Assembly (NCBI RefSeq): GCF_016756395.1 | Contig: NZ_AP018365.1 | Coordinates: 6,576,001-6,640,000 of the forward strand | Direction of reading: 5' to 3' | Origin: Streptomyces sp. SN-593 | Lineage (GTDB): Bacteria; Actinomycetota; Actinomycetes; Streptomycetales; Streptomycetaceae | DNA length: 64,000 bases | In this document: piece after piece, positions 1 to 7,234 of the stretch | Numbering within the stretch: the stretch's first letter is position 1 | How the letters are laid out: each line of letters begins with the position of its first letter | Notes under the pieces: model-generated | What the model was told of the DNA's origin: nothing | What the model saw: the letters and a program-made list of their open reading frames with translations, nothing else | Databases searched by the model: none | Program-made: the position numbers and the translations under genes

Positions 1-539
1 CCGCCGCGGTGAAGGGCACCATGACGGTCGGCGCCGGTGTGGGCGCTGCCGCCATGATGCCGGTCCCGCCCGCCATGCCCACCGAGCTGGCCACCGAGAC
101 GCTGGGCGTGGCCGCCGTCGAGTACAAGCTCATCGCCGAGCTGCACGAGGTCTACGGCCTGCGCGCGCCCGGCTCCGTCCGCGAGCGCGCCAGTGCGTAC
201 CTCTGGTCCTGGACCCAGCAGCGCGGCATCGACGCGCTGCGGCTGTCCACCCTCAACGTGGCGCTGGGCACCAGCATGAAGCGGGAGATGCGCCAGCGGC
301 TGCTGCGCCGCAGCCTCAGGCACATGCCCGCGCTCACCCCGTTCATGATCGGCGCCGCCGTCGGCGCGGTGATGAACCGGCGCGACACCCGCCGACTCGC
401 CACCCGGGTCCGCAAGGACCTGCGCGCGCACCAGCTTCCGTGGCCCCAGCCCGCCGACGCCCCGTCGGCCTCCGCCGCCCGCGGCCGGGCGGCCGCCACC
501 GGCCTGCCGCCCCAACTGCCCGGCGCCACCGACAGCTGA
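1..539 (+). CDS. Conserved hypothetical protein, EcsC-like tail, 5'-truncated by the window
   Basis: The reading frame is open to the window edge (from base 3), so the true start is probably outside; the first internal start is a GTG at base 9. The visible 176 residues include a helical central part and a hydrophobic Gly/Ala segment (FMIGAAVGAVMNRR) followed by basic residues, a layout seen at the end of EcsC-like proteins. The tail is Pro/Ala-rich. Function is unknown; the EcsC link is an inference from this one segment. It faces the DUF3093 gene tail to tail across about 160 bases. Confidence 0.6.
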   Translation, partial: AAVKGTMTVGAGVGAAAMMPVPPAMPTELATETLGVAAVEYKLIAELHEVYGLRAPGSVRERASAYLWSWTQQRGIDALRLSTLNVALGTSMKREMRQRLLRRSLRHMPALTPFMIGAAVGAVMNRRDTRRLATRVRKDLRAHQLPWPQPADAPSASAARGRAAATGLPPQLPGATDS

Positions 540-698
540 GGGCTGTCCCGCCGGCGGTTCGAGCCCCGCGGACCGTTCCCGGCCCGCTCGGCGGCTCCCT
601 GAGGTACCGGGCAGGTCCGACCGGGAGGTACACGGCCCCGTGCCGGTCTCCGGCAGGGCCCTGTGCGGGACGCGCCGCCTGCCCCCGGGTCCTTGGGC

Positions 699-1166
699 CT
701 AGGCCGCCCGCCCGGCCGTCCTGAGGGCGTTCAGCGCCTCGGCGAGCCGCTTCGGCGAGCGGGTCGACAGGTAGACGTACGGCGTGGGGTCGGCCGGATC
801 GGTCACCTCCACCTTCACCGCCGTCGGCACGTAGGACCGCAGCAGCATGAACGCCCGCGGGTCCGCCTTGTACGACCGCCAGGCCACCGCCTCCGCCGGG
901 CCGAGCACCAGCGCGTCGCCCAGCGCCTCCAGGGGGATGCGCGCCTTGCCCGCGACCAGCGAGCCGGCCACCACGCGGATGCGCGCGGAACCGTACGAGC
1001 TGACCGTCATCATCGCCAGCGCCCCGCCCACGACCAGGCCGCCCAGCATGGCGAGCAGGCCGAAGGGGAAGAAGGCCAGGGCCAGGAAGACGCCGATGCC
1101 GATGGCCATGAACCACCAGGAGCGGGGCACGGTGAGGCGTTCGTCGTACGGCTGCGAAGCGGGCAT
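699..1166 (-). CDS. DUF3093 family membrane protein
   Basis: This 155-residue protein has two adjacent hydrophobic helices near the N-terminus (roughly residues 17-55) and then a soluble domain with SYGSARIRV and a conserved AVAWRSYKADPRAFMLLRSY segment, matching actinobacterial DUF3093 proteins. Function is unknown; it is expected to sit in the cytoplasmic membrane with the soluble part in the cytoplasm. The start is the ATG of MPASQPYDERL; the frame stays open far upstream but that part has no family resemblance. It diverges from the thioesterase gene across about 225 bases. Confidence 0.8.
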   Translation of the reverse strand: MPASQPYDERLTVPRSWWFMAIGIGVFLALAFFPFGLLAMLGGLVVGGALAMMTVSSYGSARIRVVAGSLVAGKARIPLEALGDALVLGPAEAVAWRSYKADPRAFMLLRSYVPTAVKVEVTDPADPTPYVYLSTRSPKRLAEALNALRTAGRAA

Positions 1167-1391
1167 GGCACAAGCCTGCCATGCCCGTCCGCGCCCTCGG
1201 GGCCGGGTGTGCGGGCCGCGGCGGCGCCTCCCGGGCCGCCCCCGCGCCGCAGGCGTACCGCGTCTCCGCGTCGGGCTTCCGCGCCGACCTGCGCGCCGGA
1301 CCTGCGCGGGGCGACCGGTCCCGTACGCCCGCGTGCGACCGCCCGCCGCGGACCGGGGGCGCTCACACCTTCGCGCGATAAGGTCTGCGGC

Positions 1392-1997
1392 GTGAGTGCA
1401 GCCACGACACCCCCCCATGCGGGCCGACCGGGCCTGGTGCCGCCGCCCGGTGCCGTCGCGCCCGTCCGCCATCCCGAGGCACCCGCGCCCGGCGAACTGC
1501 TCGGCGCGCACTACGACCAGTGTTTCGGCTGCGGCGAGAGCCAGCCGTACGGGCTGCACCTGGCGGCCAGGGCCGGTGAAGACGTCAGCGTCACCGCGGA
1601 GTTCACCGTGCAGCCCGCCCACCAGGGCGCGCCCGGCCTCGCGCACGGCGGGGTGCTGGTCGCCGCGCTGGACGAGACGCTGGGCTCGCTGAGCTGGATA
1701 CTCCGGGTCATCGCGGTCACCGGACGGCTGGAGTCGGACTTCGTCCGGCCCGTCCCGGTGGGCGCCACCCTGCACCTGTCCGCGCGCTGCACCGCCGTGG
1801 ACGGCCGCAAGATCTACGGCAGCGCCGTGGGCCGGATCGGCGGGCCGGACGGCCCGGTCGCGGTCCGCGCCGACGCGCTGTTCGTCGAGGTGAAGATCGA
1901 CCACTTCACCAGCAACGGCCGACCCGACGAGATCCAGGCCGCGATGTCCGACCCCGACCAGGTCAAGGTCGCCCGCGCTTTCGAGGTGAACCCATGA
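1392..1997 (+). CDS. PaaI-type hotdog thioesterase
   Basis: A 201-residue hotdog-fold (4HBT) protein. The motif CFGCGESQPYGLHL near residue 45 and GLAHGGVLVAALDETLG near residue 85 are typical of PaaI-like acyl-CoA thioesterases, where the HGG region carries the catalytic machinery. The substrate cannot be told from the sequence. The GTG start of VSAATTPPH is chosen because the open frame upstream is low-complexity Arg/Gly/Pro. Its TGA overlaps the dut ATG by 4 bases, so it is translationally coupled to dut and the following gene. Confidence 0.85.
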   Translation: MSAATTPPHAGRPGLVPPPGAVAPVRHPEAPAPGELLGAHYDQCFGCGESQPYGLHLAARAGEDVSVTAEFTVQPAHQGAPGLAHGGVLVAALDETLGSLSWILRVIAVTGRLESDFVRPVPVGATLHLSARCTAVDGRKIYGSAVGRIGGPDGPVAVRADALFVEVKIDHFTSNGRPDEIQAAMSDPDQVKVARAFEVNP

Positions 1998-2518
1998 GCA
2001 GGCCCCCGGTGGACGTGCTGCTGCACCGGCTCGACCCGTCGGTGCCGGTCCCGGCGTACGCGCATCCCGGCGACGCGGGCGCCGACCTGATCACCACCGA
2101 GGCGGCCGAACTGGCGCCGGGCGAGCGGACGGTGCTGCCGACCGGCATCGCCGTCGCGCTGCCGGACGGCTACGCGGCCTTCGTCCACCCGCGCTCCGGC
2201 CTTGCCGCGCGCTGCGGGGTGGCGATGGTGAATGCCCCGGGAACGGTCGATGCCGGGTACCGTGGGGAGATCAAGGTGATCGTGGTCAATCTCGACCCGC
2301 GCGAGACCGTCAGGTTCGAGCCGGGCGACCGGATCGCCCAACTGGTCGTCCAGCAGGTCGAGCGGGTCCGCTTCCACGAGGTCGCGGAACTACCGGGATC
2401 TGCCAGGGCCGCGGGGGGCTTCGGCTCCACGGGGGGTCACGCCGCGGTGCAGACACCGTCGGCGGGCACGTCCAGCAACGGATACGCATCGGTCGGCAGC
2501 GACCGGGAAGGACAGTGA
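1994..2518 (+). CDS. dut: Deoxyuridine 5'-triphosphate nucleotidohydrolase (dUTPase)
   Basis: Hydrolyses dUTP to dUMP and diphosphate, keeping uracil out of DNA and supplying dTMP synthesis. All five trimeric dUTPase motifs are present: PGDAGADL (25-31), PRSGLA (66-71), NAPGTVDAGYRGEI (80-93) with the catalytic Asp, GDRIAQLV (111-118), and the Gly-rich C-terminal AGGFGSTGG (140-148). The 174-residue length has a short tail beyond motif 5. It overlaps both neighbours by 4 bases in a three-gene operon. Confidence 0.97.
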   Translation: MSRPPVDVLLHRLDPSVPVPAYAHPGDAGADLITTEAAELAPGERTVLPTGIAVALPDGYAAFVHPRSGLAARCGVAMVNAPGTVDAGYRGEIKVIVVNLDPRETVRFEPGDRIAQLVVQQVERVRFHEVAELPGSARAAGGFGSTGGHAAVQTPSAGTSSNGYASVGSDREGQ

Positions 2519-3291
2519 CCGTGTTCCGTCGTCGCAAGGAGCGCGAAGACGCCATCGACGAGCTCGACGAGGCCGAGGGCCCCGACGACTCGGCCGAGGA
2601 CGCCGCGGAGTCGGACGACGCCGAGGAGTCGTCGGGGTACAACCTTCCGCCCGCCCCCCGGCCCGACGGCCCGTGGGACATCGGCGAGGTCCAGGAGCCC
2701 GGCGAGGGCCGGGTGGACCTCGGCGGCCTGTTCGTGCCCGGTGTCGAGGGCATGGAGCTGCGGGTCGAGGTGGCCGGCGAGTCGATCGTGGCCGCGACCG
2801 TGGTGCTGCGCGACAGCGCCGTCCAGCTCCAGGCGTTCGCCGCCCCGAAGTCCGAGGGGATCTGGGGCGAGGTGCGCGAGGAGATCGCCTCGGGCATCAC
2901 CCAGCAGGGCGGCGTCGTCGACGAGGTCGAGGGTCCGCTCGGCTGGGAGCTGCGCGCGCAGGTGCCGGTCCAACTGCCCGACGGCACCAACGGGGTGCAG
3001 CTCGTGCGCTTCGTCGGCTGCGACGGCCCGCGCTGGTTCCTGCGCGGGGTCATCTCCGGCCAGGGCGCGGTGCAGCCGGCCGCGGCGGGCGTGCTGGAGT
3101 CGGTCTTCCGTGACACCGTGGTGCTGCGCGGCGAGGCCCCGATGGCGCCCCGCGACCCGATCGTGCTGAAGCTCCCCAACGACGCGCAGATGGTGCCCGA
3201 CGGCGCCTCGCCCGAGCAGGGCGAGCCGTCGAAGTTCGGCGACGGGATCGACCCGATGCGGCGCGGTCCGGAGATCACCGAACTGCACTGA
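2515..3291 (+). CDS. DUF3710 domain protein
   Basis: A 258-residue soluble protein with an acidic, disordered N-terminus (Glu/Asp-rich to about residue 50) and a conserved core containing DGPWD, RVDLGGLFVPG and the RWFLRGVISG segment typical of actinobacterial DUF3710. Function is unknown. The gene sits directly after dut with a GTGA overlap, an arrangement conserved in streptomycetes, which suggests a link to nucleotide or DNA metabolism but proves nothing. A strong hairpin follows its stop, closing the operon. Confidence 0.85.
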   Translation: MTVFRRRKEREDAIDELDEAEGPDDSAEDAAESDDAEESSGYNLPPAPRPDGPWDIGEVQEPGEGRVDLGGLFVPGVEGMELRVEVAGESIVAATVVLRDSAVQLQAFAAPKSEGIWGEVREEIASGITQQGGVVDEVEGPLGWELRAQVPVQLPDGTNGVQLVRFVGCDGPRWFLRGVISGQGAVQPAAAGVLESVFRDTVVLRGEAPMAPRDPIVLKLPNDAQMVPDGASPEQGEPSKFGDGIDPMRRGPEITELH

Positions 3292-3343
3292 ACCACGGGC
3301 GTCGCGGCCCGGCGGGATCCGCCGGACACGCCCTTGCCCCCGC

Positions 3344-3374
3344 ACCCGGCCGCCGGACGATCCGGCGGCCGGGT
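3344..3374 (+). terminator. Strong hairpin terminator after the dut operon
   Basis: A perfect 14-bp stem (ACCCGGCCGCCGGA and its complement) with a 3-base loop lies 53 bases after the DUF3710 stop. It has no strong U-tract, as is usual in streptomycetes. Confidence 0.75.
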
Positions 3375-3555
3375 GTCCGGTTTCCCGGGCCCTCCGTGGT
3401 CTTCCGGGCCCGCCGCGTGCGGCGCGATCGTTATCCGACCACCAGCCGGAATCCGCCCGGCCGCGGCGTACGGTACGGGGGACGCGGCGGCCGGGGACGG
3501 CCACGGCGCGGCTCCGCGCGACCGGGGGGCCGGCCGGCCCGGGGGAGGAGGACGC

Positions 3556-4374
3556 ATGAGCGAGCAGTCCGCCGGACAGGCGGGGGCGGCGGCGGGGACC
3601 GCCGTCGCGGAGGCGGAGCGGGCGGAGCAGAGCGGCATGGTCGTGGTCGAGGACCTGCGCCGCACCTACGGCGCGGGGGACACCGCGGTGCCGGCCCTGC
3701 GCGGGGTGTCCTTCCGGGTGCCGCGCGGCGAACTGGTCGCGCTCAAGGGCCGTTCCGGGTCCGGCAAGACCACGATCCTCAACCTGGTGGGCGGCCTGGA
3801 CACGCCGGACGGCGGCCGGATCACCGTCGACGGCACCGACCTCGCGGGGCTCGGCGACGACGAGCTGCTGGCCCTGCGCCGCGACCGGATCGGCTTCGTC
3901 TTCCAGTCCTTCGGGCTCATCCCGATCCTGACCGCCGCCGAGAACGTCGGCGTGCCGATGCGGCTGCGCAGGACCCCGGTGCGCGAGCGCGAGGAGCGCG
4001 TCGCGCTGCTGCTCGGGCTGGTCGGTCTCGCCGAGCACGCCGCGCAGCGGCCGGGGGAGTTGTCCGGCGGCCAGCAGCAGCGCGTCGCGATCGCCCGCGC
4101 GCTCGCCAACCGCCCGGTGCTGCTGATCGCCGACGAGCCCACCGGCCAGCTCGACGCGGACACCGGACTGGCGGTGATGGAGCTGTTGCGCGCGGTGGTG
4201 CGCAGCGAGGGGGTGACCGCGCTGGTGGCCACCCACGACGCGCAGTTGCTGGCGCTGGCCGACCGCGTGCTCGAACTGCGGGACGGGCGGATCGTGGACC
4301 CGGAGCAGGACGCCGAAGCGGAACGGCCCGCCGGCGGGGACCGGCCGGGCGGAGCGCCGGCCGGGCAGCGGTAG
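3556..4374 (+). CDS. ABC transporter ATP-binding protein (LolD/MacB-like)
   Basis: A 272-residue ATPase of the lipoprotein-export/MacB type. Visible motifs are Walker A GRSGSGKT, Q-loop FVFQSFGLIPILTA, signature LSGGQQQR, Walker B VLLIADEP and the switch HDAQ. The ATG at 3556 is used because GGGAGGAGG lies just upstream and the earlier open frame runs through a terminator hairpin. No permease gene is adjacent on either side, so its membrane partner is elsewhere and the transported substrate is unknown. The C-terminal 25 residues are low-complexity Gly/Pro/Arg. Confidence 0.9.
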   Translation: MSEQSAGQAGAAAGTAVAEAERAEQSGMVVVEDLRRTYGAGDTAVPALRGVSFRVPRGELVALKGRSGSGKTTILNLVGGLDTPDGGRITVDGTDLAGLGDDELLALRRDRIGFVFQSFGLIPILTAAENVGVPMRLRRTPVREREERVALLLGLVGLAEHAAQRPGELSGGQQQRVAIARALANRPVLLIADEPTGQLDADTGLAVMELLRAVVRSEGVTALVATHDAQLLALADRVLELRDGRIVDPEQDAEAERPAGGDRPGGAPAGQR

Positions 4375-4498
4375 CCGGGGGCGCAGCGCCCCGCTCGGGG
4401 GCGGCCGGCGGTGCGTTCCGGAGGCGTGCCCGGCGGTGTGTTCCGGAGGCGTGCCCGGGCCCCTGGTCCCGCGCGGACATCCCGGTACCCTTGGCGAT

Positions 4499-4897
4499 AT
4501 GAGTGGTGGCACCCGTTCCGACCGGCCCGCGGGCCGCTTCCGTCGCATGCTCGACCGGCTGTCCTCCTCGCAGGAGGAACTGCACTCCGAGGAGCTGCAA
4601 CAGGACGCGCTGGCCGTCGGCTGCACGCGGATCTGCGACTGCTCCGATCGGCAGATCGTGTCCGTGACCGGTACGCTGCGTACGGTCACGCTCCGTCCCC
4701 GGGCCGGCGTGCCGGCACTGGAAGCCGAGTTGTTCGACGGTTCGGCCGCACTTGACGTGGTGTGGCTGGGGCGCCGCAGCATCGTCGGCATAGAACCCGG
4801 GCGCATGATCATCGCGTCCGGCCGGATCTCCATGAACCGAGGCCGTCCGGTGCTGTTCAACCCCAAGTACGAACTGCGTCCGGTCGGACAGGAGTAA
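4499..4897 (+). CDS. OB-fold nucleic-acid-binding domain protein
   Basis: A 132-residue protein with a charged N-terminal helix and a single OB-like domain: VSVTGTLRTVTLRP, then ALEAELFDGSAALDVVWLGRR, then IEPGRMIIASGRIS, ending in LFNPKYEL. This arrangement is that of RecG-wedge-like OB folds in actinobacterial proteins, implying RNA or DNA contact. The start is the ATG of MSGGTRSD; upstream codons in frame are not conserved-looking. It is followed 4 bases later by the DUF3159 gene, so the two are co-transcribed. Confidence 0.85.
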   Translation: MSGGTRSDRPAGRFRRMLDRLSSSQEELHSEELQQDALAVGCTRICDCSDRQIVSVTGTLRTVTLRPRAGVPALEAELFDGSAALDVVWLGRRSIVGIEPGRMIIASGRISMNRGRPVLFNPKYELRPVGQE

Positions 4898-4901
4898 CCA
4901 G

Positions 4902-5702
4902 GTGACGTCGATCGACAACACGGATCAGACGGCGGGTGCCGATCCGGCGGCCCGCGACGGGTCCGGAGGATCCCACCGGCTCGGCGGGGCCGACGGCGCG
5001 GCGCAGGGCACCGACGAGGCGGCCCGCGCGGTCACCGAGGCGGCGCTCTTCGAGGCGTTCGGCGGCGTGCGCGGCATGGTGGAGACCACCGTGCCCGGGC
5101 TGGTCTTCGTGGCGATCTACACGGTCGACCACGACATCAAGAGCTCCGCGATCGCCTCGCTCGCGCTGTCCGTGGTGATGGGCGTGGCCCGGCTGCTCCA
5201 GCGGGACACCCTCAAGCACGCCTTCAGCGGTGTGTTCGGGGTCGCCTTCGGCGCGGTCTTCGCGATGATGTCGGGCAACGCGAAGAACTTCTACCTGCCG
5301 GGGATGCTCTACACGCTCGGCCTTGCCGTCGCCTACATCGCCACCGCCGCCGCCAAGGTGCCGCTGCTCGGCGTGATCCTCGGGCCGATCTTCAAGGAGA
5401 ACCTGTCCTGGCGCACCCGCAACCCGGGCCGGCTGCGCGCCTACACCAAGGCGAGCTGGGCGTGGGGGCTGATCCTGCTCGCCAAGTCCGCGATCCTCTT
5501 CCCGCTCTACTGGTGGGGCAACGCCACCCAGCTCGGCTGGGTCAAGGTCGCGCTCGGCATCCCGCCGTTCCTGCTGTCGGTCTACCTGACCTGGATCTTC
5601 CTGGTGAAGGCGCCGCCGCCGATCGACGTGATCGCGGAGGCCGAGGCCAGGGACGCGGCCGAGAAGGCGGAGAAGGAGCGCCAGGCGTCCGCGTCGTCCT
5701 GA
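4902..5702 (+). CDS. DUF3159 integral membrane protein
   Basis: A 266-residue protein with a roughly 45-residue Gly/Ala-rich polar N-terminus, then about six hydrophobic helices containing the family segments EAFGGVRGMVETTVPGLVFV and KVPLLGVILGPIFKENLSWR, and a Lys/Glu-rich C-terminal tail. It belongs to DUF3159, whose function is unknown. GTG start with GGAG overlapping the previous stop. Conserved linkage to the OB-fold gene and the TrkA pair is common in Streptomyces. Confidence 0.88.
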   Translation: MTSIDNTDQTAGADPAARDGSGGSHRLGGADGAAQGTDEAARAVTEAALFEAFGGVRGMVETTVPGLVFVAIYTVDHDIKSSAIASLALSVVMGVARLLQRDTLKHAFSGVFGVAFGAVFAMMSGNAKNFYLPGMLYTLGLAVAYIATAAAKVPLLGVILGPIFKENLSWRTRNPGRLRAYTKASWAWGLILLAKSAILFPLYWWGNATQLGWVKVALGIPPFLLSVYLTWIFLVKAPPPIDVIAEAEARDAAEKAEKERQASASS

Positions 5703-5724
5703 CCGGACGCCCGGCTCCGTCCGG
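5703..5724. terminator. Hairpin between convergent genes
   Basis: CCGGACG and CGTCCGG form a 7-bp stem around an 8-base loop, filling the 24-base gap between the convergent DUF3159 and TrkA genes. It could stop transcription from both sides. Confidence 0.5.
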
Positions 5725-5726
5725 CG

Positions 5727-6401
5727 CTACTCCCCGTCGGTCTCCTGCACCGACAGCAGGTCCTCCAACTGCTCCTCGCGGTGCGGCGCGGCCACGAACA
5801 GCAGCTCGTCGCCGGCCTCCAGGGCGTCGTCCTTGGCCGGTGTGAGCACCCGGTTGCCGCGGATGATCGTCACCAGCGAGGTGTCGGTCGGCCACTCCAC
5901 GTCACCGACCCGGGTGCCGACGAGCGCGGCCTCCTCGGGCAGCGTCAACTCCACGAGGTTCGCGTCACCCTGGCTGAACCGGAGCAGCCGTACCAGGTCG
6001 CCGACGCTCACCGCCTCCTCCACGAGCGCCGACATCAGGCGCGGCGTGGAGACGGCGACGTCCACCCCCCAGGACTCGTTGAACAGCCACTCGTTCTTCG
6101 GGTTGTTGACGCGCGCGACGACCCGCGGGACGCCGTACTCGGTCTTGGCCAGCAGCGACACGACCAGGTTCACCTTGTCGTCGCCGGTGGCGGCGATCAC
6201 CACGTTGCAGCGCTGGAGGGCTGCCTCGTCCAGCGAGGTGATCTCGCAGGCGTCGGCGAGCAGCCACTCCGCCTGCGGGACCCGCTCCACGGAGATGGAC
6301 GTCGGGTTCTTGTCGACCAGCAGCACCTCGTGGCCGTTCTCCAGCAGTTCCCCGGCGATGGAGCGGCCGACCGCGCCGGCTCCGGCGATGGCGACCCTCA
6401 T
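5727..6401 (-). CDS. TrkA-family potassium-uptake regulatory protein (second of pair)
   Basis: A 224-residue RCK protein. Residues 1-130 form a Rossmann nucleotide-binding domain starting MRVAIAGAGAVGRSIAGEL with the acidic VDKN at the end of beta-2; the rest is an RCK_C (TrkA_C) domain, ending in an acidic tail. Such proteins gate K+ transporters in response to NAD(H), ATP or c-di-AMP. Its ATG overlaps the stop of the upstream trkA-like gene by 4 bases, so the two are made together and may form a heteromer. Confidence 0.92.
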   Translation of the reverse strand: MRVAIAGAGAVGRSIAGELLENGHEVLLVDKNPTSISVERVPQAEWLLADACEITSLDEAALQRCNVVIAATGDDKVNLVVSLLAKTEYGVPRVVARVNNPKNEWLFNESWGVDVAVSTPRLMSALVEEAVSVGDLVRLLRFSQGDANLVELTLPEEAALVGTRVGDVEWPTDTSLVTIIRGNRVLTPAKDDALEAGDELLFVAAPHREEQLEDLLSVQETDGE

Positions 6402-7066
6402 GACTGCTCCCCCTCGGGTCCCTCGGCGAACGCGGCCTCCACCTCGGCGACCCCGTCGGTGCGCATCATGACGTGCACGAGGTCGCCTTCCTGGAGCACC
6501 GTCTGGGAGGTCGGGAGCATGGCCTCGCCGAGCCGGGTGATGAAGGCCACACGGACGCCGGTCTCGTCCTGGAGCAGGCTGACCTTGTGGCCGATCCAGG
6601 CCGGGGAGGTGTGCACCTCGGCGAGCTGCACCCCGCCGCTGGGGTCGCGCCACAGCGGTTCCGCGCCCGACGGGAGCAGCCGGCGCAGCATCTGGTCGGC
6701 GGTCCAGCGCACGGTGGCGACGGTCGGGATGCCCAGGCGCTGGTACACCTCCGCGCGCTTGGGGTCGTAGATCCGGGCCGCCACGTTCTCGATGCCGAAC
6801 ATCTCGCGGGCCACCCGGGCCGCGATGATGTTGGAGTTGTCGCCGCTGCTCACCGCCGCGAAGGCCCCCGCCTCCTCGATGCCGGCCTCGCGCAGTGTGT
6901 CCTGGTCGAACCCGACTCCGGTCACCCGGCGCCCGCCGAACCCGGACCCCAGGCGGCGGAACGCCGTCGGGTCCTGGTCGACCACTGCGACCGTATGACC
7001 ATGCTGTTCGAGGGAGTGCGCGAGCGCGGAACCCACTCGCCCGCATCCCATAATCACGACGTGCAC
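6398..7066 (-). CDS. TrkA-family potassium-uptake regulatory protein (first of pair)
   Basis: A 222-residue RCK protein with an N-terminal Rossmann motif MGCGRVGSALAHSLEQ, a VVDQDPTAF acidic strand end, and a C-terminal RCK_C domain (about 135-215). The GTG at 7066 (VHVVIMGCGRVG) gives the standard TrkA N-terminus. It is divergent from the KimA-like permease across 168 bases, so the shared spacer probably carries both promoters. Together the three genes look like a K+ uptake locus; which RCK binds which ligand cannot be read from the sequence. Confidence 0.92.
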   Translation of the reverse strand: MHVVIMGCGRVGSALAHSLEQHGHTVAVVDQDPTAFRRLGSGFGGRRVTGVGFDQDTLREAGIEEAGAFAAVSSGDNSNIIAARVAREMFGIENVAARIYDPKRAEVYQRLGIPTVATVRWTADQMLRRLLPSGAEPLWRDPSGGVQLAEVHTSPAWIGHKVSLLQDETGVRVAFITRLGEAMLPTSQTVLQEGDLVHVMMRTDGVAEVEAAFAEGPEGEQS

Positions 7067-7234
7067 GACCGTCCTTCCGGCTGCCCAAAGTTGGTCCAAG
7101 AGTCTCAGACCGCGCCCCAAGCTACACAGGGGCGCGGTCCCGCAGAAGTTCCGTGTGGGCGGCGCCGCAGGTTCTTCACACTCGGTGCGGCACTCGGGCG
7201 CACGGGGCGTGGGTCCATCCCTTAACATCGCGGA

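Noticed and set aside
3334..3555. Upstream in-frame start for the ABC ATPase
   Set aside because: The frame runs through a perfect 14-bp terminator hairpin and gives low-complexity residues; the ATG at 3556 follows a strong ribosome site.
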